Shown: positions 44,080-53,448 of the stretch, piece after piece | How the letters are laid out: each line of letters starts with the position of its first letter | How positions within the stretch are numbered: the stretch's first letter is position 1 | NCBI GenBank assembly: GCA_947629825.1 | Contig: CANRFF010000001.1 | Coordinates: forward strand, 186,001-250,000 | DNA length: 64,000 bases | Source of the DNA: an uncultured Anaeroplasmataceae bacterium | GTDB lineage: Bacteria; Bacillota_I; Bacilli_A; Acholeplasmatales; Anaeroplasmataceae | Direction: 5' to 3' | Position numbers and translations under genes: made by a program | Notes under the pieces: generated by a model | Told to the model about the DNA's origin: nothing | The model's database searches: none | What the model saw: the letters and a program-made list of their open reading frames with translations, nothing else

Positions 44080-45042
44080 ATGATTGCGTTGACAGGCGGG
44101 AAAACCGGCGGACATGTGACACCGTTACTTTCGGTTTGCGAACAATTGACGGAAGATGTTCTTTATGTGGGAAATGAGAATTCTTTGGAAGAAAGGTGCT
44201 GTCAAAAAGAAAACATTCCGTTTTTTCCGATACATTTTCCGAAAATGAATCTGTTTCGGGCGGTTTGGGAATCTTTCCGCCTTTTTCAAAAACTTCCCCA
44301 AAAACCGAAAGCGATTTTTTCCACCGGCGGATTTGTCAGTGTGCCTTTGTTGTTGTATGGTATTTTTCATCATGTCCCGATTTATCTTCTGGAAGAAAAC
44401 GTCGTGATGGGAAACTCCAATCGTTTTTTTTCTTTTTGGGCAGAAAAGGTATTTCTTTCTTACCCCGTTTCGAAAATGAAAAAAAAGTATCAGGTGGTGG
44501 GTCAACCGCTGCGGAAGATCGAATATTCTTATGGTAAATATGCCTCTTTTGCCATGGATATTCTGGTTTTGGGAGGAAGTCTCGGATCGCTTCCGCTTTG
44601 TGATTTGGCAGTACAACTTTCCGACAGGTGGAAAGTGGGGCTGATTGCCGGAAGATATTTCGAAAAGTTTAAAAACAATCCGAATTTATACGTATTTGAG
44701 TATGTTCCGGATTTGCCGAATTTAATGCTTCAGGCTCGCTGGATCATATCCCGGGCGGGTGCGGCAACGAGTAGCGAAATTTTTTTCTTGCGAAAACCCT
44801 GTATTTTAATTCCGAGTTTGCATACGAAAAAGAATCATCAATACCAAAATGCACTCTACTTCCAAAAGAAACAAGCGGCAATTTTACTTTCGGAAGGAGT
44901 CAAAGCCGAAGAAGTCACGGATACGATTTTGCGCTATCAGGCGGATGAAGCGATGATGGTAAATATGAAAGAGGCACAAAAAAAACTGACCGGTAATTCT
45001 GCCGCTCGGATCATTGCCGAAATATTGGAGGGAAAACAATGA
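44080..45042 (+). CDS. murG: MurG-type UDP-GlcNAc: lipid I N-acetylglucosaminyltransferase
   Basis: A 320-residue GT-B glycosyltransferase that makes lipid II at the inner membrane face. The first loop TGGKTGGHVTPLL, FSTGGFVSVPLLL, VVGQPLR, VLGGSLGSLPL, and the UDP-GlcNAc site ISRAGAATSSEIFFLRKPCILIPSL support MurG. It is about 40 residues shorter than E. coli MurG. Of three near start codons, the ATG at 44080 is best spaced from GATAGGTG. It overlaps murB by ATGA, which supports a wall-precursor role. Confidence 0.87.
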   Translation: MIALTGGKTGGHVTPLLSVCEQLTEDVLYVGNENSLEERCCQKENIPFFPIHFPKMNLFRAVWESFRLFQKLPQKPKAIFSTGGFVSVPLLLYGIFHHVPIYLLEENVVMGNSNRFFSFWAEKVFLSYPVSKMKKKYQVVGQPLRKIEYSYGKYASFAMDILVLGGSLGSLPLCDLAVQLSDRWKVGLIAGRYFEKFKNNPNLYVFEYVPDLPNLMLQARWIISRAGAATSSEIFFLRKPCILIPSLHTKKNHQYQNALYFQKKQAAILLSEGVKAEEVTDTILRYQADEAMMVNMKEAQKKLTGNSAARIIAEILEGKQ

Positions 45043-45923
45043 AATTTGTGGATTTTGTTCGGGAAAATCAATTGGGAGACGTCGTTTTTCATCAGAAATT
45101 CAAAGAATTGACGACGATCGGTTGCGGTGGAGAGATCCGGGTTTGTTATTACCCGAAGGATGTGGAGTCTTTGAAAAAAGCATTCGTTTATCTGATTAAA
45201 AACGAACTTCGCTATTTTGTCATCGGCAACGGAAGTAATGTTTTGGCGCAAGACGATTTTTACGACGGAGTTGTCATTGTGTTGAAAAAAATGCCCTATG
45301 ACTATACGCTTGAAGGAAATATTTTGAGCGTCAGTGCGTTTTATCCGACTAGTAAATTGGCCTACGACTTGGCCAAAGAAGAAATCGGAGATTTATCTTT
45401 TTTGGGTGGAATTCCGGGATTGATGGGAGGAGCGGTCTATAACAACAGCGGAGCATATCAGGAAGATATTTCCCGACATCTGACGGAAGTAACTTATCTT
45501 TCCTCTTCCGGAACCATCGAAACGATTTCGCAAAAAGATTGTCATTTCGGCTATCGGAGAAGTGTTTTTCACGGATTGAATGCCATTATTTTATCTGCCA
45601 AATTTCAAGTGTGTCATAAATCTACCTTGGACTTGTTGGAACAACGGAAAAAGAAAAGAATGCTGACTCAACCGCTGGAAAGTAAAAGTATGGGTTCCGT
45701 TTTCAAAAACAACGCTTTAATTTCCGCATGGAAAGTGGTAGACGCTTTGGGACTGAGAGGATTTGAAATCGGTGGCGCCGCCGTCAGTTGCAAGCATTCC
45801 AATTTCATCATCAATCTGAATGATGCCACATCCAGTGAAATCGAAACGTTGATCGACCTGATTCAAAAACGAGCGGAATTGGAATTCGGAATCCGTTTGG
45901 TTTGCGAAATTACGAGAGTATAA
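45039..45923 (+). CDS. murB: UDP-N-acetylenolpyruvoylglucosamine reductase
   Basis: A 294-residue FAD enzyme that reduces UDP-GlcNAc-enolpyruvate to UDP-MurNAc. FAD-binding pieces FVIGNGSNVLAQDD and FLGGIPGLMGGAVYNNSGAYQ, the substrate Arg in FGYRRSVF, the proton-donor Ser in KSMGSVFKNN, and VSCKHSNFIIN identify a type II MurB. Start overlaps the murG stop, so the two wall-precursor steps are co-translated. Confidence 0.95.
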   Translation: MKFVDFVRENQLGDVVFHQKFKELTTIGCGGEIRVCYYPKDVESLKKAFVYLIKNELRYFVIGNGSNVLAQDDFYDGVVIVLKKMPYDYTLEGNILSVSAFYPTSKLAYDLAKEEIGDLSFLGGIPGLMGGAVYNNSGAYQEDISRHLTEVTYLSSSGTIETISQKDCHFGYRRSVFHGLNAIILSAKFQVCHKSTLDLLEQRKKKRMLTQPLESKSMGSVFKNNALISAWKVVDALGLRGFEIGGAAVSCKHSNFIINLNDATSSEIETLIDLIQKRAELEFGIRLVCEITRV

Positions 45924-45950
45924 AAATCTGAGATTTCCTCCATTTCCGTA

Positions 45951-45979
45951 TTGAAAAAAAATGCAATTTAATGTAAAAT
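45951..45979 (+). promoter_or_regulatory. Promoter of ftsZ
   Basis: TTGAAA (45951-45956), 17-bp spacer, TAAAAT (45974-45979) preceded by TG. It gives ftsZ a start about 34 bases upstream of its codon. Confidence 0.75.
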
Positions 45980-46019
45980 ATTAAAAGCAGTAGAATTGCG
46001 ATGAATCAGGAGGGATTGT

Positions 46020-47240
46020 ATGATTTTTGATGAATATGACGGTTTGGAAGCCAGTAAGACCAAAATCAAAGTCATCGGTGTCGGCGGTGCCGGAAAAAAT
46101 GCCATTGACCATATGATTGAAAATGAAGTTCAGGGTGTTGAATTTATTGCGGTCAATACCGATGCCCAGGACTTGAAATATTCCAAAGCACGCAATCGAC
46201 TTTTGATCGGTCGCAGCACTACCCATGGGCAAGGTGCCGGGGCCAATCCGGAAGTCGGTCGGATGGCTGCGATTGAAAGCGAAGATGCGATTCGGGAAAT
46301 GGTTCATGATGCGGATATGGTGTTTATCACTTGCGGTATGGGCGGTGGAACGGGAACCGGAGCGGCTCCGATTATTGCGAAAATCGCTCGGGAAAATAAT
46401 TGTTTGACTGTGGGAATTTGTACGAAACCGTTCTTGTTTGAAGGACCGGAACGAATGAATAATGCGGTTGCGGGACTGACGGAATTGCGTGATTACGTTG
46501 ACACTTTGATTGTCATTCCGAATCAAAGATTGTTGCAGATTGTCGATCCGTCCACACCTTTGCTGGATGCGTTTCGGGAAGCGGACAATGTTTTACGAAA
46601 AGGTGTTCAGGGGATTGCGGAAATCATTTCCATTCCGGGAATGATCAATATCGACTTTGCGGATGTCCGTCATGTCATGGCCAATTCCGGTACGGCGTTG
46701 ATGGGTATCGGTGCGGCTACCGGACCGGATCGGGCGTTGAAAGCGGCAAGAAAAGCCATTCATTCTCCGTTATTGGAAGTGACGATTGACGGTGCGACGG
46801 ATGCGATTGTCAATATCACGTCTTCCGAACGCCTGACGGCCAAAGAAATCGAAATTGCCATTGCCGAAATCCGAAATAATTGCGATAAAGATTTGAACAT
46901 CATTTACGGAACGGCCTACAATAACGATTTGGGCGATGAAATGGTCGTTACGGTCATTGCGACCGGATATGAATTGAAGGCTCAAAGTAACGGTTTTGAT
47001 GAATTGGCCAGTGAAATTTATAAAAATGTTTCCGAACAGAATATCAAATATGACGGTTTGAATGAACATGAAGAACCGGAAGAAGAAGCTCCTGCCGAAA
47101 AAGTGGAGGAAGTATTCGATATCAGAGGAACTCGTCGGGCCGAAAAAATTCGTTTGAAGGAAGCCAAAAAACAAAAGAAAGCGGAAACCGAGTCGGAACC
47201 GAAAAACAGTAAAGAATTACCTTCCTGGTTGAGAAAGTAA
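46020..47240 (+). CDS. ftsZ: Cell division GTPase FtsZ
   Basis: A 406-residue tubulin-like GTPase that forms the Z-ring. GVGGAGKNAIDHM, the tubulin signature GMGGGTGTGAAP near residue 105, and GAGANPEVG are standard; the T7 loop INIDFADVRHVM completes the catalytic site. A charged linker from about 335 leads to the C-terminal peptide ELPSWLRK, the anchor-binding tail for SepF or FtsA. CAGGAGGGA precedes the ATG. No ftsA or ftsQ is next to it. Confidence 0.98.
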   Translation: MIFDEYDGLEASKTKIKVIGVGGAGKNAIDHMIENEVQGVEFIAVNTDAQDLKYSKARNRLLIGRSTTHGQGAGANPEVGRMAAIESEDAIREMVHDADMVFITCGMGGGTGTGAAPIIAKIARENNCLTVGICTKPFLFEGPERMNNAVAGLTELRDYVDTLIVIPNQRLLQIVDPSTPLLDAFREADNVLRKGVQGIAEIISIPGMINIDFADVRHVMANSGTALMGIGAATGPDRALKAARKAIHSPLLEVTIDGATDAIVNITSSERLTAKEIEIAIAEIRNNCDKDLNIIYGTAYNNDLGDEMVVTVIATGYELKAQSNGFDELASEIYKNVSEQNIKYDGLNEHEEPEEEAPAEKVEEVFDIRGTRRAEKIRLKEAKKQKKAETESEPKNSKELPSWLRK

Positions 47241-47264
47241 AAAGGGGAAATGATTCCCCTTTTT
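47239..47264. terminator. Bidirectional terminator between ftsZ and the coiled-coil gene
   Basis: Perfect 11-bp stem AAAAAGGGGAA / TTCCCCTTTTT with loop ATGA; serves both convergent genes and overlaps both stop codons. Confidence 0.93.
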
Positions 47265-50200
47265 ATAATGCGATTTTGATGTTTTTCAAAGATTTTTTCA
47301 AATGAATCCGATCGTCTCTTTTTTCGGTCTTTAAATTTTTTTCTTGATTGAGATCGTTGGTCAATTTACTTTGTCGCAGTTGAACTTGCAGTAAAACCAT
47401 CCGGTGCTGGATGTTTTTATGTTCTGAATTGAATTTGATCTTGGCTTGCCGGATAGAAGTATGCAAATCGGCATTCTTTTTCTTGGTTTCGTTATTCAAA
47501 AGATGAGTATTGTATTTGTAAGCGATCGGTAAATGTTCAATTTCTTCGTTTTTGGTTTTGATGAAACCGGATAATTTTTCATTTAATTGTCTTTTTTCTT
47601 CCAGATTCTTTTCAATACTCTTGTTTTTCTGCATTTTAAAACGGCTTTCGTCTTGAAATTCAATTCGTTGATGATATTTACAGATGATTTTATGATTGTC
47701 CATCAAGGCTTCGTGTGAAAGGAAGAATTGATTGGTGATTTCTTCATACATCTGCATAAGATGATTGGCTCTGTCCTGATGTTGTTGTTCCAACAGTCTT
47801 TCTTTGAAAACAAAATCGTTTTCCGTCTTTTTCAGAATTTGTTCCTGATGTGCAATGTCTGTGTTGATTTCTTTCAAGGCATTGCTTTTTTCATTTCGAT
47901 GACGTTCGAAAATTTTGTCTTCGTCTTCCTGATAGTCCGTTAAGATACGACTGTATCGGCTTTCCAATTCCAGCCGTTGAATTTTTCGGTCTTCGTGAAG
48001 TTTTTTTCCGAAATTCGTCAAATCATATTGATAAAGAACATCGGTTTTGTTCAGAAGATGTTCGAATTTTTTCTGAATTCCTCTTAAAACGAAAATGTCC
48101 GGCTTTTTTTCAATGGTTTCCGGAAGAACGGAGCGGAAGAGTTCTTTGGCTTTCTCCTCATAATGTTCTTTGAAAGAAGAGATGACTTTTTTGTAATGTA
48201 AATACGTTTTGGAATCTTCGTATTGTAATTTTTGGATTCCCCGTAACTCATTTTCATAAGCAAAATGATTCTTTTGAATTTTTTTCGTACAGTCATCGAG
48301 ATCTTCCTGATTCATTTGAATGATTTTGGTAAAGTTTTCCATTTTCTCCCGATATTCCGTAATTTTCAATTCGTTTTCTTTGTAAATCGTATATTTCTTT
48401 TCGTCTTGTTTCAATTTTTTGAAGTTTTTGTTTTCGGAAAGCATCGCATTGTCGTTGACAATGGTAAAAATCTTTTGTTTGAAATTGTCGACGGTCTTGG
48501 TGTAACTGTCGATCTGGTCCAACAATTGATTGCTTTTTTCTTTGACGACAAATTGATCGGCATCGTATTTTTCTTTTAAGTCGTTATATCGTTCCTGATA
48601 TTTGAACTCTTCGATAAATTTCAGCCGGTCGTTGATGATTTTCAAAACCCGGTCGGTAATGCTCTGCAAAGAATCTTGGTACAGAGTGATAAAAATTTCG
48701 AAAACAGAAGATAAGAAACTCCGAAAATAGTGGATGTTTTTTTCATTGACATTGACATCTTTTAAAATCATATCGATGAATTTTTGGAATAAATGGCTGA
48801 CGTTCCGTAAATATTTGTGGTATCCGCCGTAAATATCCTGAAGAAATTCGGCATCGTTTTCAAATAAAGACTGACAGTAATCTTCTTTGGCCAGTTCGGT
48901 ATTTTTTTCGAAATTGATCGTTTCTTTTTGGCGGATATATTGTTCATTCAATTCCTCTTTTTTCATCGAATAAATGGCCGTTGCGCTATTCTTGTTCAGC
49001 AATTTTTTGTAATAGTCGGTTTTCAGTTCCTTTAATTTTTCGAATCGTTCGTTATCCAATTCGATTTTTTTGATGTCCGTGGAAAGTTTTTCCTCCCAAA
49101 AAGCGATGTTATGCTTGTAAGAAGATTCGTTGTATTCTTTCAGAAGTTTGTTTTTTTCAATCTCCAAAAGATTCAACACCTCTTCCAAATGAAGAGAATC
49201 CAGATATTTTTTCTCCTGATAATTGACGACGGCTTCATGCGTTTCGTTGGCCAAAGCGATTTCCAATTTGTAATTGTTGATTTTATTTTGAATGGTTTCT
49301 ATTTTTTTGTAGTAATTCGTTTCGATACTGTCGAAATTTCTTTCCAAAAGTTTCGTTCTGATTTGCGATTGACAGCGGAGTAAATTGGCCTTTTGGGAAA
49401 ATTGATAGTTGGCAGTACTGATAATATAGTTATTTTCGTTTTCGAAAATACTGTTTTTTTCCTGGTAATATTTGTTGTCGAATTGTTCTTGATCGGCGAT
49501 ATTTTTCAACGCATAGTTCTTATCGATTTCCAAATAACTTTTATTATTTTTTCCTTCTTCGAATGCTTTGGTATAATTTTTGGTAATGCTTTTCAGTTCC
49601 GCTTCCGTATTTTGTTTTAAATCGTTCAAAGCCATTTGAAACTGCTTGTCTTTGTATTTGATGAGTCTTAAAGTATATTTGTCATAACTCTGTTTGACGA
49701 AATGGTATTTCTGATAAACTTTTTCCAGTTCTTTATGAAAATCATCGGTAATTTGAAAGGCGGAGAAGTAGTATTTTCTTTTGATCTGATCGACTTTGTC
49801 GTCGTATTCTTTTTTGAATTTGTTCAAAGATTCGTCGATTTCATTGATCTTCGTAACGAATTCTTTCAATAAAATCTGTGATTTGGCCTGATAACTCTGT
49901 TTTTGATTTTCTTTTTCGATATTGGCGTTGCTTTGGGCTTTCGAATATTCGCTTTTGGCTTGATCGATGATCAGGTTTCTTTCTTCGGCGATTTTTTTGA
50001 TGTTGTTGTTTAAAAGCACACTTTCCTGCCGATATTTTTCTTTGATGTTGTTTCGTTCGTTTTCCAAAAGAGAAAGAAGAGAATTCAATTCATGTTCACT
50101 GCTTTCGATTTTCAGTTCCAATTGACGAATCAAACTGGAGTAATCTTGTTCGTAAGATTTCTTTTGAGAGGTAAATTCCTCTTCCAATTCGGCTTTTTTT

Positions 50201-50721
50201 CGGTCCAAAAGATGATTGTATTTTTGAACGATTGCCAGATAAGAAAGTTTGGCTTCCTCTTTTTGATAATCCAGTTTTTCTTTTTTGGCGTCGAATTCTT
50301 TTTTGAGAACCAATTCTTTCTGCTCGGAAGTTTTTTTGAAATAGTGAGCATCCAACTTCAATTGCTTAATGGCGTCATTGGTCTGTTTGGTGGCCGAAGA
50401 AATGTCTTTTTTCAGATTTTTGGAAATTTGTTCTTTGAAAAGAGTCGCTTCTTTGATGTTTTTGGAATAGTTCTTTTTCAAAGTATCCAGTTGCTGACGA
50501 TAGATTTTGGTTGAATTCTGATTTTTTTTGGTAAAATCCCGATCTTCTTTTTGACATTCGTTGAAAAAAGGAAGAAGATCTTCACTCCAATGACTCAAGA
50601 AAAGTTGTATCTGCTGAATTTTTTCGAAAGAGATCGGATCGTTGTCGTTTTTAATGGAAAAACGGGACAAATATTCTTTCATGCTTTTTTGAAATTTTTC
50701 AATGGTATGAAATAAATCCAT
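47263..50721 (-). CDS. Very long coiled-coil protein of unknown function
   Basis: An 1152-residue, Lys/Glu/Asn-rich protein that is almost wholly predicted coiled coil. There is no signal peptide, transmembrane segment, Walker A or ABC signature, so it is not an SMC or Rad50. One break with more hydrophobic, possibly globular sequence lies around residues 640-740 (YGGYHKYLRNVSHLFQKFIDMI). A cytoskeletal or scaffold-like structural role is possible, and its position tail-to-tail with ftsZ is suggestive only. The ATG at 50721 lies six bases after AAGGGGGAA; an upstream TTG at 50745 is less likely. Confidence 0.85.
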   Translation of the reverse strand: MDLFHTIEKFQKSMKEYLSRFSIKNDNDPISFEKIQQIQLFLSHWSEDLLPFFNECQKEDRDFTKKNQNSTKIYRQQLDTLKKNYSKNIKEATLFKEQISKNLKKDISSATKQTNDAIKQLKLDAHYFKKTSEQKELVLKKEFDAKKEKLDYQKEEAKLSYLAIVQKYNHLLDRKKAELEEEFTSQKKSYEQDYSSLIRQLELKIESSEHELNSLLSLLENERNNIKEKYRQESVLLNNNIKKIAEERNLIIDQAKSEYSKAQSNANIEKENQKQSYQAKSQILLKEFVTKINEIDESLNKFKKEYDDKVDQIKRKYYFSAFQITDDFHKELEKVYQKYHFVKQSYDKYTLRLIKYKDKQFQMALNDLKQNTEAELKSITKNYTKAFEEGKNNKSYLEIDKNYALKNIADQEQFDNKYYQEKNSIFENENNYIISTANYQFSQKANLLRCQSQIRTKLLERNFDSIETNYYKKIETIQNKINNYKLEIALANETHEAVVNYQEKKYLDSLHLEEVLNLLEIEKNKLLKEYNESSYKHNIAFWEEKLSTDIKKIELDNERFEKLKELKTDYYKKLLNKNSATAIYSMKKEELNEQYIRQKETINFEKNTELAKEDYCQSLFENDAEFLQDIYGGYHKYLRNVSHLFQKFIDMILKDVNVNEKNIHYFRSFLSSVFEIFITLYQDSLQSITDRVLKIINDRLKFIEEFKYQERYNDLKEKYDADQFVVKEKSNQLLDQIDSYTKTVDNFKQKIFTIVNDNAMLSENKNFKKLKQDEKKYTIYKENELKITEYREKMENFTKIIQMNQEDLDDCTKKIQKNHFAYENELRGIQKLQYEDSKTYLHYKKVISSFKEHYEEKAKELFRSVLPETIEKKPDIFVLRGIQKKFEHLLNKTDVLYQYDLTNFGKKLHEDRKIQRLELESRYSRILTDYQEDEDKIFERHRNEKSNALKEINTDIAHQEQILKKTENDFVFKERLLEQQHQDRANHLMQMYEEITNQFFLSHEALMDNHKIICKYHQRIEFQDESRFKMQKNKSIEKNLEEKRQLNEKLSGFIKTKNEEIEHLPIAYKYNTHLLNNETKKKNADLHTSIRQAKIKFNSEHKNIQHRMVLLQVQLRQSKLTNDLNQEKNLKTEKRDDRIHLKKSLKNIKIAL

Positions 50722-50735
50722 GCTCGCTTCCCCCT

Positions 50736-50764
50736 TTGCAACCAAGTTAATAATATTATATAAT
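50736..50764 (+). promoter_or_regulatory. Promoter of the methyltransferase-LysM genes (divergent)
   Basis: TTGCAA (50736-50741), 17-bp spacer, TATAAT (50759-50764). With the minus-strand -10 it forms the perfect palindrome ATTATATAAT (50755-50764). Confidence 0.75.
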
Positions 50765-50783
50765 TAAAATAAACAATAGTCAA
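50755..50783 (-). promoter_or_regulatory. Promoter of the coiled-coil gene (divergent)
   Basis: Minus strand TTGACT (50778-50783), 17-bp spacer, TATAAT (50755-50760). The -10 overlaps that of the opposite promoter. Confidence 0.82.
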
Positions 50784-50799
50784 AACAAAAGGTGAGGAA

Positions 50800-51402
50800 A
50801 TGGAATGTTTTTATGATCACTTTCCAATGGAAAAAAAGGTTTATCAGGGACGGAGTTTTTATTGGTGTCCCCACTGTGCGTTTTTGAGAAAAGAACAAAT
50901 TTTATCCCCAAAAGAACAAAAAAACAGATATGATTATCATCAAGTGGATGAAAATTATCTCAAATATATGAATAGGATTGTCCAAAAAATCCGTCCGTTA
51001 TTAGTCGGAAAGAAAATTTTGGATTTCGGGTGCGGGAAACTTCCGGCGCTGGCCAACCTTTTGAAACAAGAAGGATATGAAACTTTTTATTACGATTTGT
51101 TTTATTTTCCGAAAAAAATCCAAGAGCAGATGGATACGATTGTGATGATTGAAGTGTTCGAGCATTTGGAAGATCCTTGGGAAACGCTGAAAACCTGTAT
51201 CGGACAATTGAATTCGCACGGGAAAATCCTGATAAAAACCCAACCGTATGAAAAAGACAATTTGGATTCTTGGTGGTATTTGCGGGATGATACGCATCTG
51301 AATTTTGTTTTACCGTCTACATTGAGACAGTGGTGTTCGCAACTGGGGTTGGATTTTCATCAGGCAGATGAGGATATTTTTGTCCTCAGTCGCATATCTT
51401 AA
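50800..51402 (+). CDS. Class I SAM-dependent methyltransferase with N-terminal Cys/His motif
   Basis: A 200-residue methyltransferase: motif I ILDFGCGKLPALANLL, IVMIEVFEHLEDPWETL as the post-II segment, and ILIKTQPY. Residues 1-35 hold C3, H7 and WCPHC, possibly half of a zinc ribbon, as in Methyltransf_23-type proteins acting on sugars or small molecules. The substrate is unknown. GGTGAGG lies before the ATG. The LysM gene follows after 12 bases, a possible link to spore or envelope work. Confidence 0.8.
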   Translation: MECFYDHFPMEKKVYQGRSFYWCPHCAFLRKEQILSPKEQKNRYDYHQVDENYLKYMNRIVQKIRPLLVGKKILDFGCGKLPALANLLKQEGYETFYYDLFYFPKKIQEQMDTIVMIEVFEHLEDPWETLKTCIGQLNSHGKILIKTQPYEKDNLDSWWYLRDDTHLNFVLPSTLRQWCSQLGLDFHQADEDIFVLSRIS

Positions 51403-51414
51403 AATGGTGATGAG

Positions 51415-51798
51415 ATGTTAGAACATATCGTAAAAAACGGGGAAACCCTTCAGGAAATTTTATCGATGTATCACTTGGAAATGGAAGAATTGAGGAGCAG
51501 TAATTTGCATTTGACGGATCTGGAGCATTTACAGGTCGGAAGCAAAATCAAAATTCCTTTACTGAATAATGAAGTGGAACAGATTTTGGAAAAAACGGAA
51601 AGTTTTGTGATGGAATATTATCCGAAGATCACGGAGACGATTTCCGAAGAAGAACGGCGTACCGTTTCCGAAGAGCCGAAACCGTTCCTTTCCGCAGAAC
51701 CGAAACCGGTTGAAACATCGGAACCGGCCCGTCCGCCGTTAAGAGGAAAGGCGTATCCCGGAATTTTGCCTCCGAAGAATCAATATAAAGGCATTTAA
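51415..51798 (+). CDS. Small LysM-domain protein without signal peptide (SafA/SpoVID-like candidate)
   Basis: A 127-residue protein. Residues 1-48 form one LysM domain (LEHIVKNGETLQEILSMYHLEMEEL and VGSKIKIPLL). The rest is an acidic, Pro-rich low-complexity tail ending in LRGKAYPGILPPKNQYKGI. There is no export signal, so the LysM would stay in the cytoplasm, which is the pattern of spore-coat morphogenetic proteins such as SafA that bind the forespore surface from the mother cell. That role is inference. Confidence 0.75.
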   Translation: MLEHIVKNGETLQEILSMYHLEMEELRSSNLHLTDLEHLQVGSKIKIPLLNNEVEQILEKTESFVMEYYPKITETISEEERRTVSEEPKPFLSAEPKPVETSEPARPPLRGKAYPGILPPKNQYKGI

Positions 51799-51807
51799 TC
51801 GAAAAGT

Positions 51808-51832
51808 GGAAAGGCTTTTCCCTTTTTTTTTT
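51808..51832 (+). terminator. Short terminator after the LysM gene
   Basis: GGAAA (51808-51812), GGCT loop, TTTCC (51817-51821), then C-T10. The stem is short but the T-run is long. Confidence 0.6.
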
Positions 51833-51869
51833 GGTTGGATTATGATATGATTATAAAGTAGGTGATATG

Positions 51870-52424
51870 ATGTATGGTTATATTCGCGGAGTTGTGACGA
51901 AGATTACTCCGAAAAATATTATTGTCGAAAATAACGGAATCGGATATTTGCTGATTGTCAGCAATCCGTATAATTTCCAAAAAAATAAAGAATATCTGGT
52001 TTATGTGTATCAATATGTCCGGGAAGATACCTTGGATCTGTATGGGTTTATGAGCGAAGAGGAAAAAGAGTTGTTTTTGAAATTGATTTCGGTCAACGGA
52101 ATCGGTCCCAAGAGCGCCTTATCGATTTTGGCTTCCGGTACGGTTTCGGAGATTATGACGGCGATTGAAACGAGAAATGATGCATATCTGAGAAAATTTC
52201 CGGGAATCGGTGCCAAGTCCAGCCAACAGATTATTTTGGATTTGCGGGGAAAGTTGAATTTCGAAGAGAATGTGTCGGTTTCCAATTCGAAACTTTCGGA
52301 TGTGGAAGCGGCTTTGATTGCCTTGGGATATTCCAAAAAGGAAATTTCAAAAGTACTTGGGAAATTGGATGTCTCTCAGGATGTGGGCGTTTTAATCAAA
52401 CAAGCCCTGCAAAAAATGATGTGA
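51870..52424 (+). CDS. ruvA: Holliday junction DNA helicase subunit RuvA
   Basis: A 184-residue junction-binding protein. OB-fold start [28 protein letters not shown], the acidic-pin region [30 protein letters not shown] with helix-hairpin-helix motifs, [21 protein letters not shown], and the RuvB-binding C-terminal domain from about residue 138. Two ATG codons are adjacent; the second (51870) matches the usual RuvA start and is better spaced from AGGTG. First of ruvA-ruvB-queA-ppi-tgt. Confidence 0.96.
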   Translation: MYGYIRGVVTKITPKNIIVENNGIGYLLIVSNPYNFQKNKEYLVYVYQYVREDTLDLYGFMSEEEKELFLKLISVNGIGPKSALSILASGTVSEIMTAIETRNDAYLRKFPGIGAKSSQQIILDLRGKLNFEENVSVSNSKLSDVEAALIALGYSKKEISKVLGKLDVSQDVGVLIKQALQKMM

Positions 52425-52437
52425 GGATGGTGGAAAT

Positions 52438-53448
52438 ATGTCGGAAGAGTTTCGTTTGACGGATCCCGCAGAGGTTGAAGAAGAAGATTTGTTGTCGGTC
52501 CGTCCGGCTTCTTTAAATGAATATATCGGACAAGATGGTGTCAAAGAAGTTTTGAGCGTTTATATTCAGGCGGCTTTGAAACGGCAGGAATCTTTGGATC
52601 ATGTATTGCTTTATGGTCCTCCCGGACTCGGGAAGACGACTCTTGCCCAAATTATTGCGAATGAATTGGGAACCCATTTGAAAGTGATGTCCGGTCCTTC
52701 GATTGAACGAAGCGGGGATTTGGCGGCCGTTTTATCGACGCTTTCGGAAGGAGACGTTTTGTTTATCGATGAGATTCATCGTTTGCCGAGATATGTCGAA
52801 GAAGTTTTGTATTCTGCGATGGAAGATTATGTCATCGATATTATGGTCGGCAAAGAGAATTCCGCCAAAAGCATTCGTTTGGATTTGCCTCCGTTTACTC
52901 TGGTGGGGGCGACAACCCGGTTCGGTGATTTATCCGCTCCTTTGAGAGATCGGTTCGGAGTGGTTTTGCGCTTGGATTATTATAAAGAAGAAGAATTGAA
53001 ATCGATTGTTCTTCGGACGGCAATGGTTTTCAATACACATATCGAAGAAGATGCGGCGTTGGAACTGGCCAGAAGAAGTCGCGGAACTCCCCGGATTGCC
53101 AATCGTTTATTCCGAAGAGTCCGTGATTTTGCGGATGTGAAAAACGACGGGACCATTACAATAAAATTATGCGATGAGGCTCTTTTGAAATTGGGAATTG
53201 ACAAAAACGGTTTGGATGAAACGGACTATCGGTATCTCAAAGCGATTATCCAGACATTTCAGGGAGGTCCGGTCGGAGTGGAATCGATTGCCGCTACCAT
53301 TTCCGAGGAAGTAACGACCATCGAGGATGTTTATGAACCGTATCTGCTTCAGGAAGGCTATATTCAACGTTCCAGTCGGGGAAGAATTGCCACCCGAAAG
53401 GCCTATGATGCGCTGGGAATTTCTTATCTGAAAGGACTATTTGAATGA
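52438..53448 (+). CDS. ruvB: Holliday junction branch migration ATPase RuvB
   Basis: A 336-residue AAA+ motor. Walker [12 protein letters not shown] near residue 60, Walker [12 protein letters not shown], sensor 1 [18 protein letters not shown] with arginine finger, sensor 2 [16 protein letters not shown], and a winged helix ending in [11 protein letters not shown]. It forms hexamers on both sides of the RuvA-bound junction. ATG overlap with queA. Confidence 0.98.
   Translation: MSEEFRLTDPAEVEEEDLLSVRPASLNEYIGQDGVKEVLSVYIQAALKRQESLDHVLLYGPPGLGKTTLAQIIANELGTHLKVMSGPSIERSGDLAAVLSTLSEGDVLFIDEIHRLPRYVEEVLYSAMEDYVIDIMVGKENSAKSIRLDLPPFTLVGATTRFGDLSAPLRDRFGVVLRLDYYKEEELKSIVLRTAMVFNTHIEEDAALELARRSRGTPRIANRLFRRVRDFADVKNDGTITIKLCDEALLKLGIDKNGLDETDYRYLKAIIQTFQGGPVGVESIAATISEEVTTIEDVYEPYLLQEGYIQRSSRGRIATRKAYDALGISYLKGLFE

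Noticed and set aside
47263-50721. Coiled-coil gene as an SMC ATPase
   Set aside because: No Walker A, signature or Walker B motif was found anywhere in the 1152 residues.
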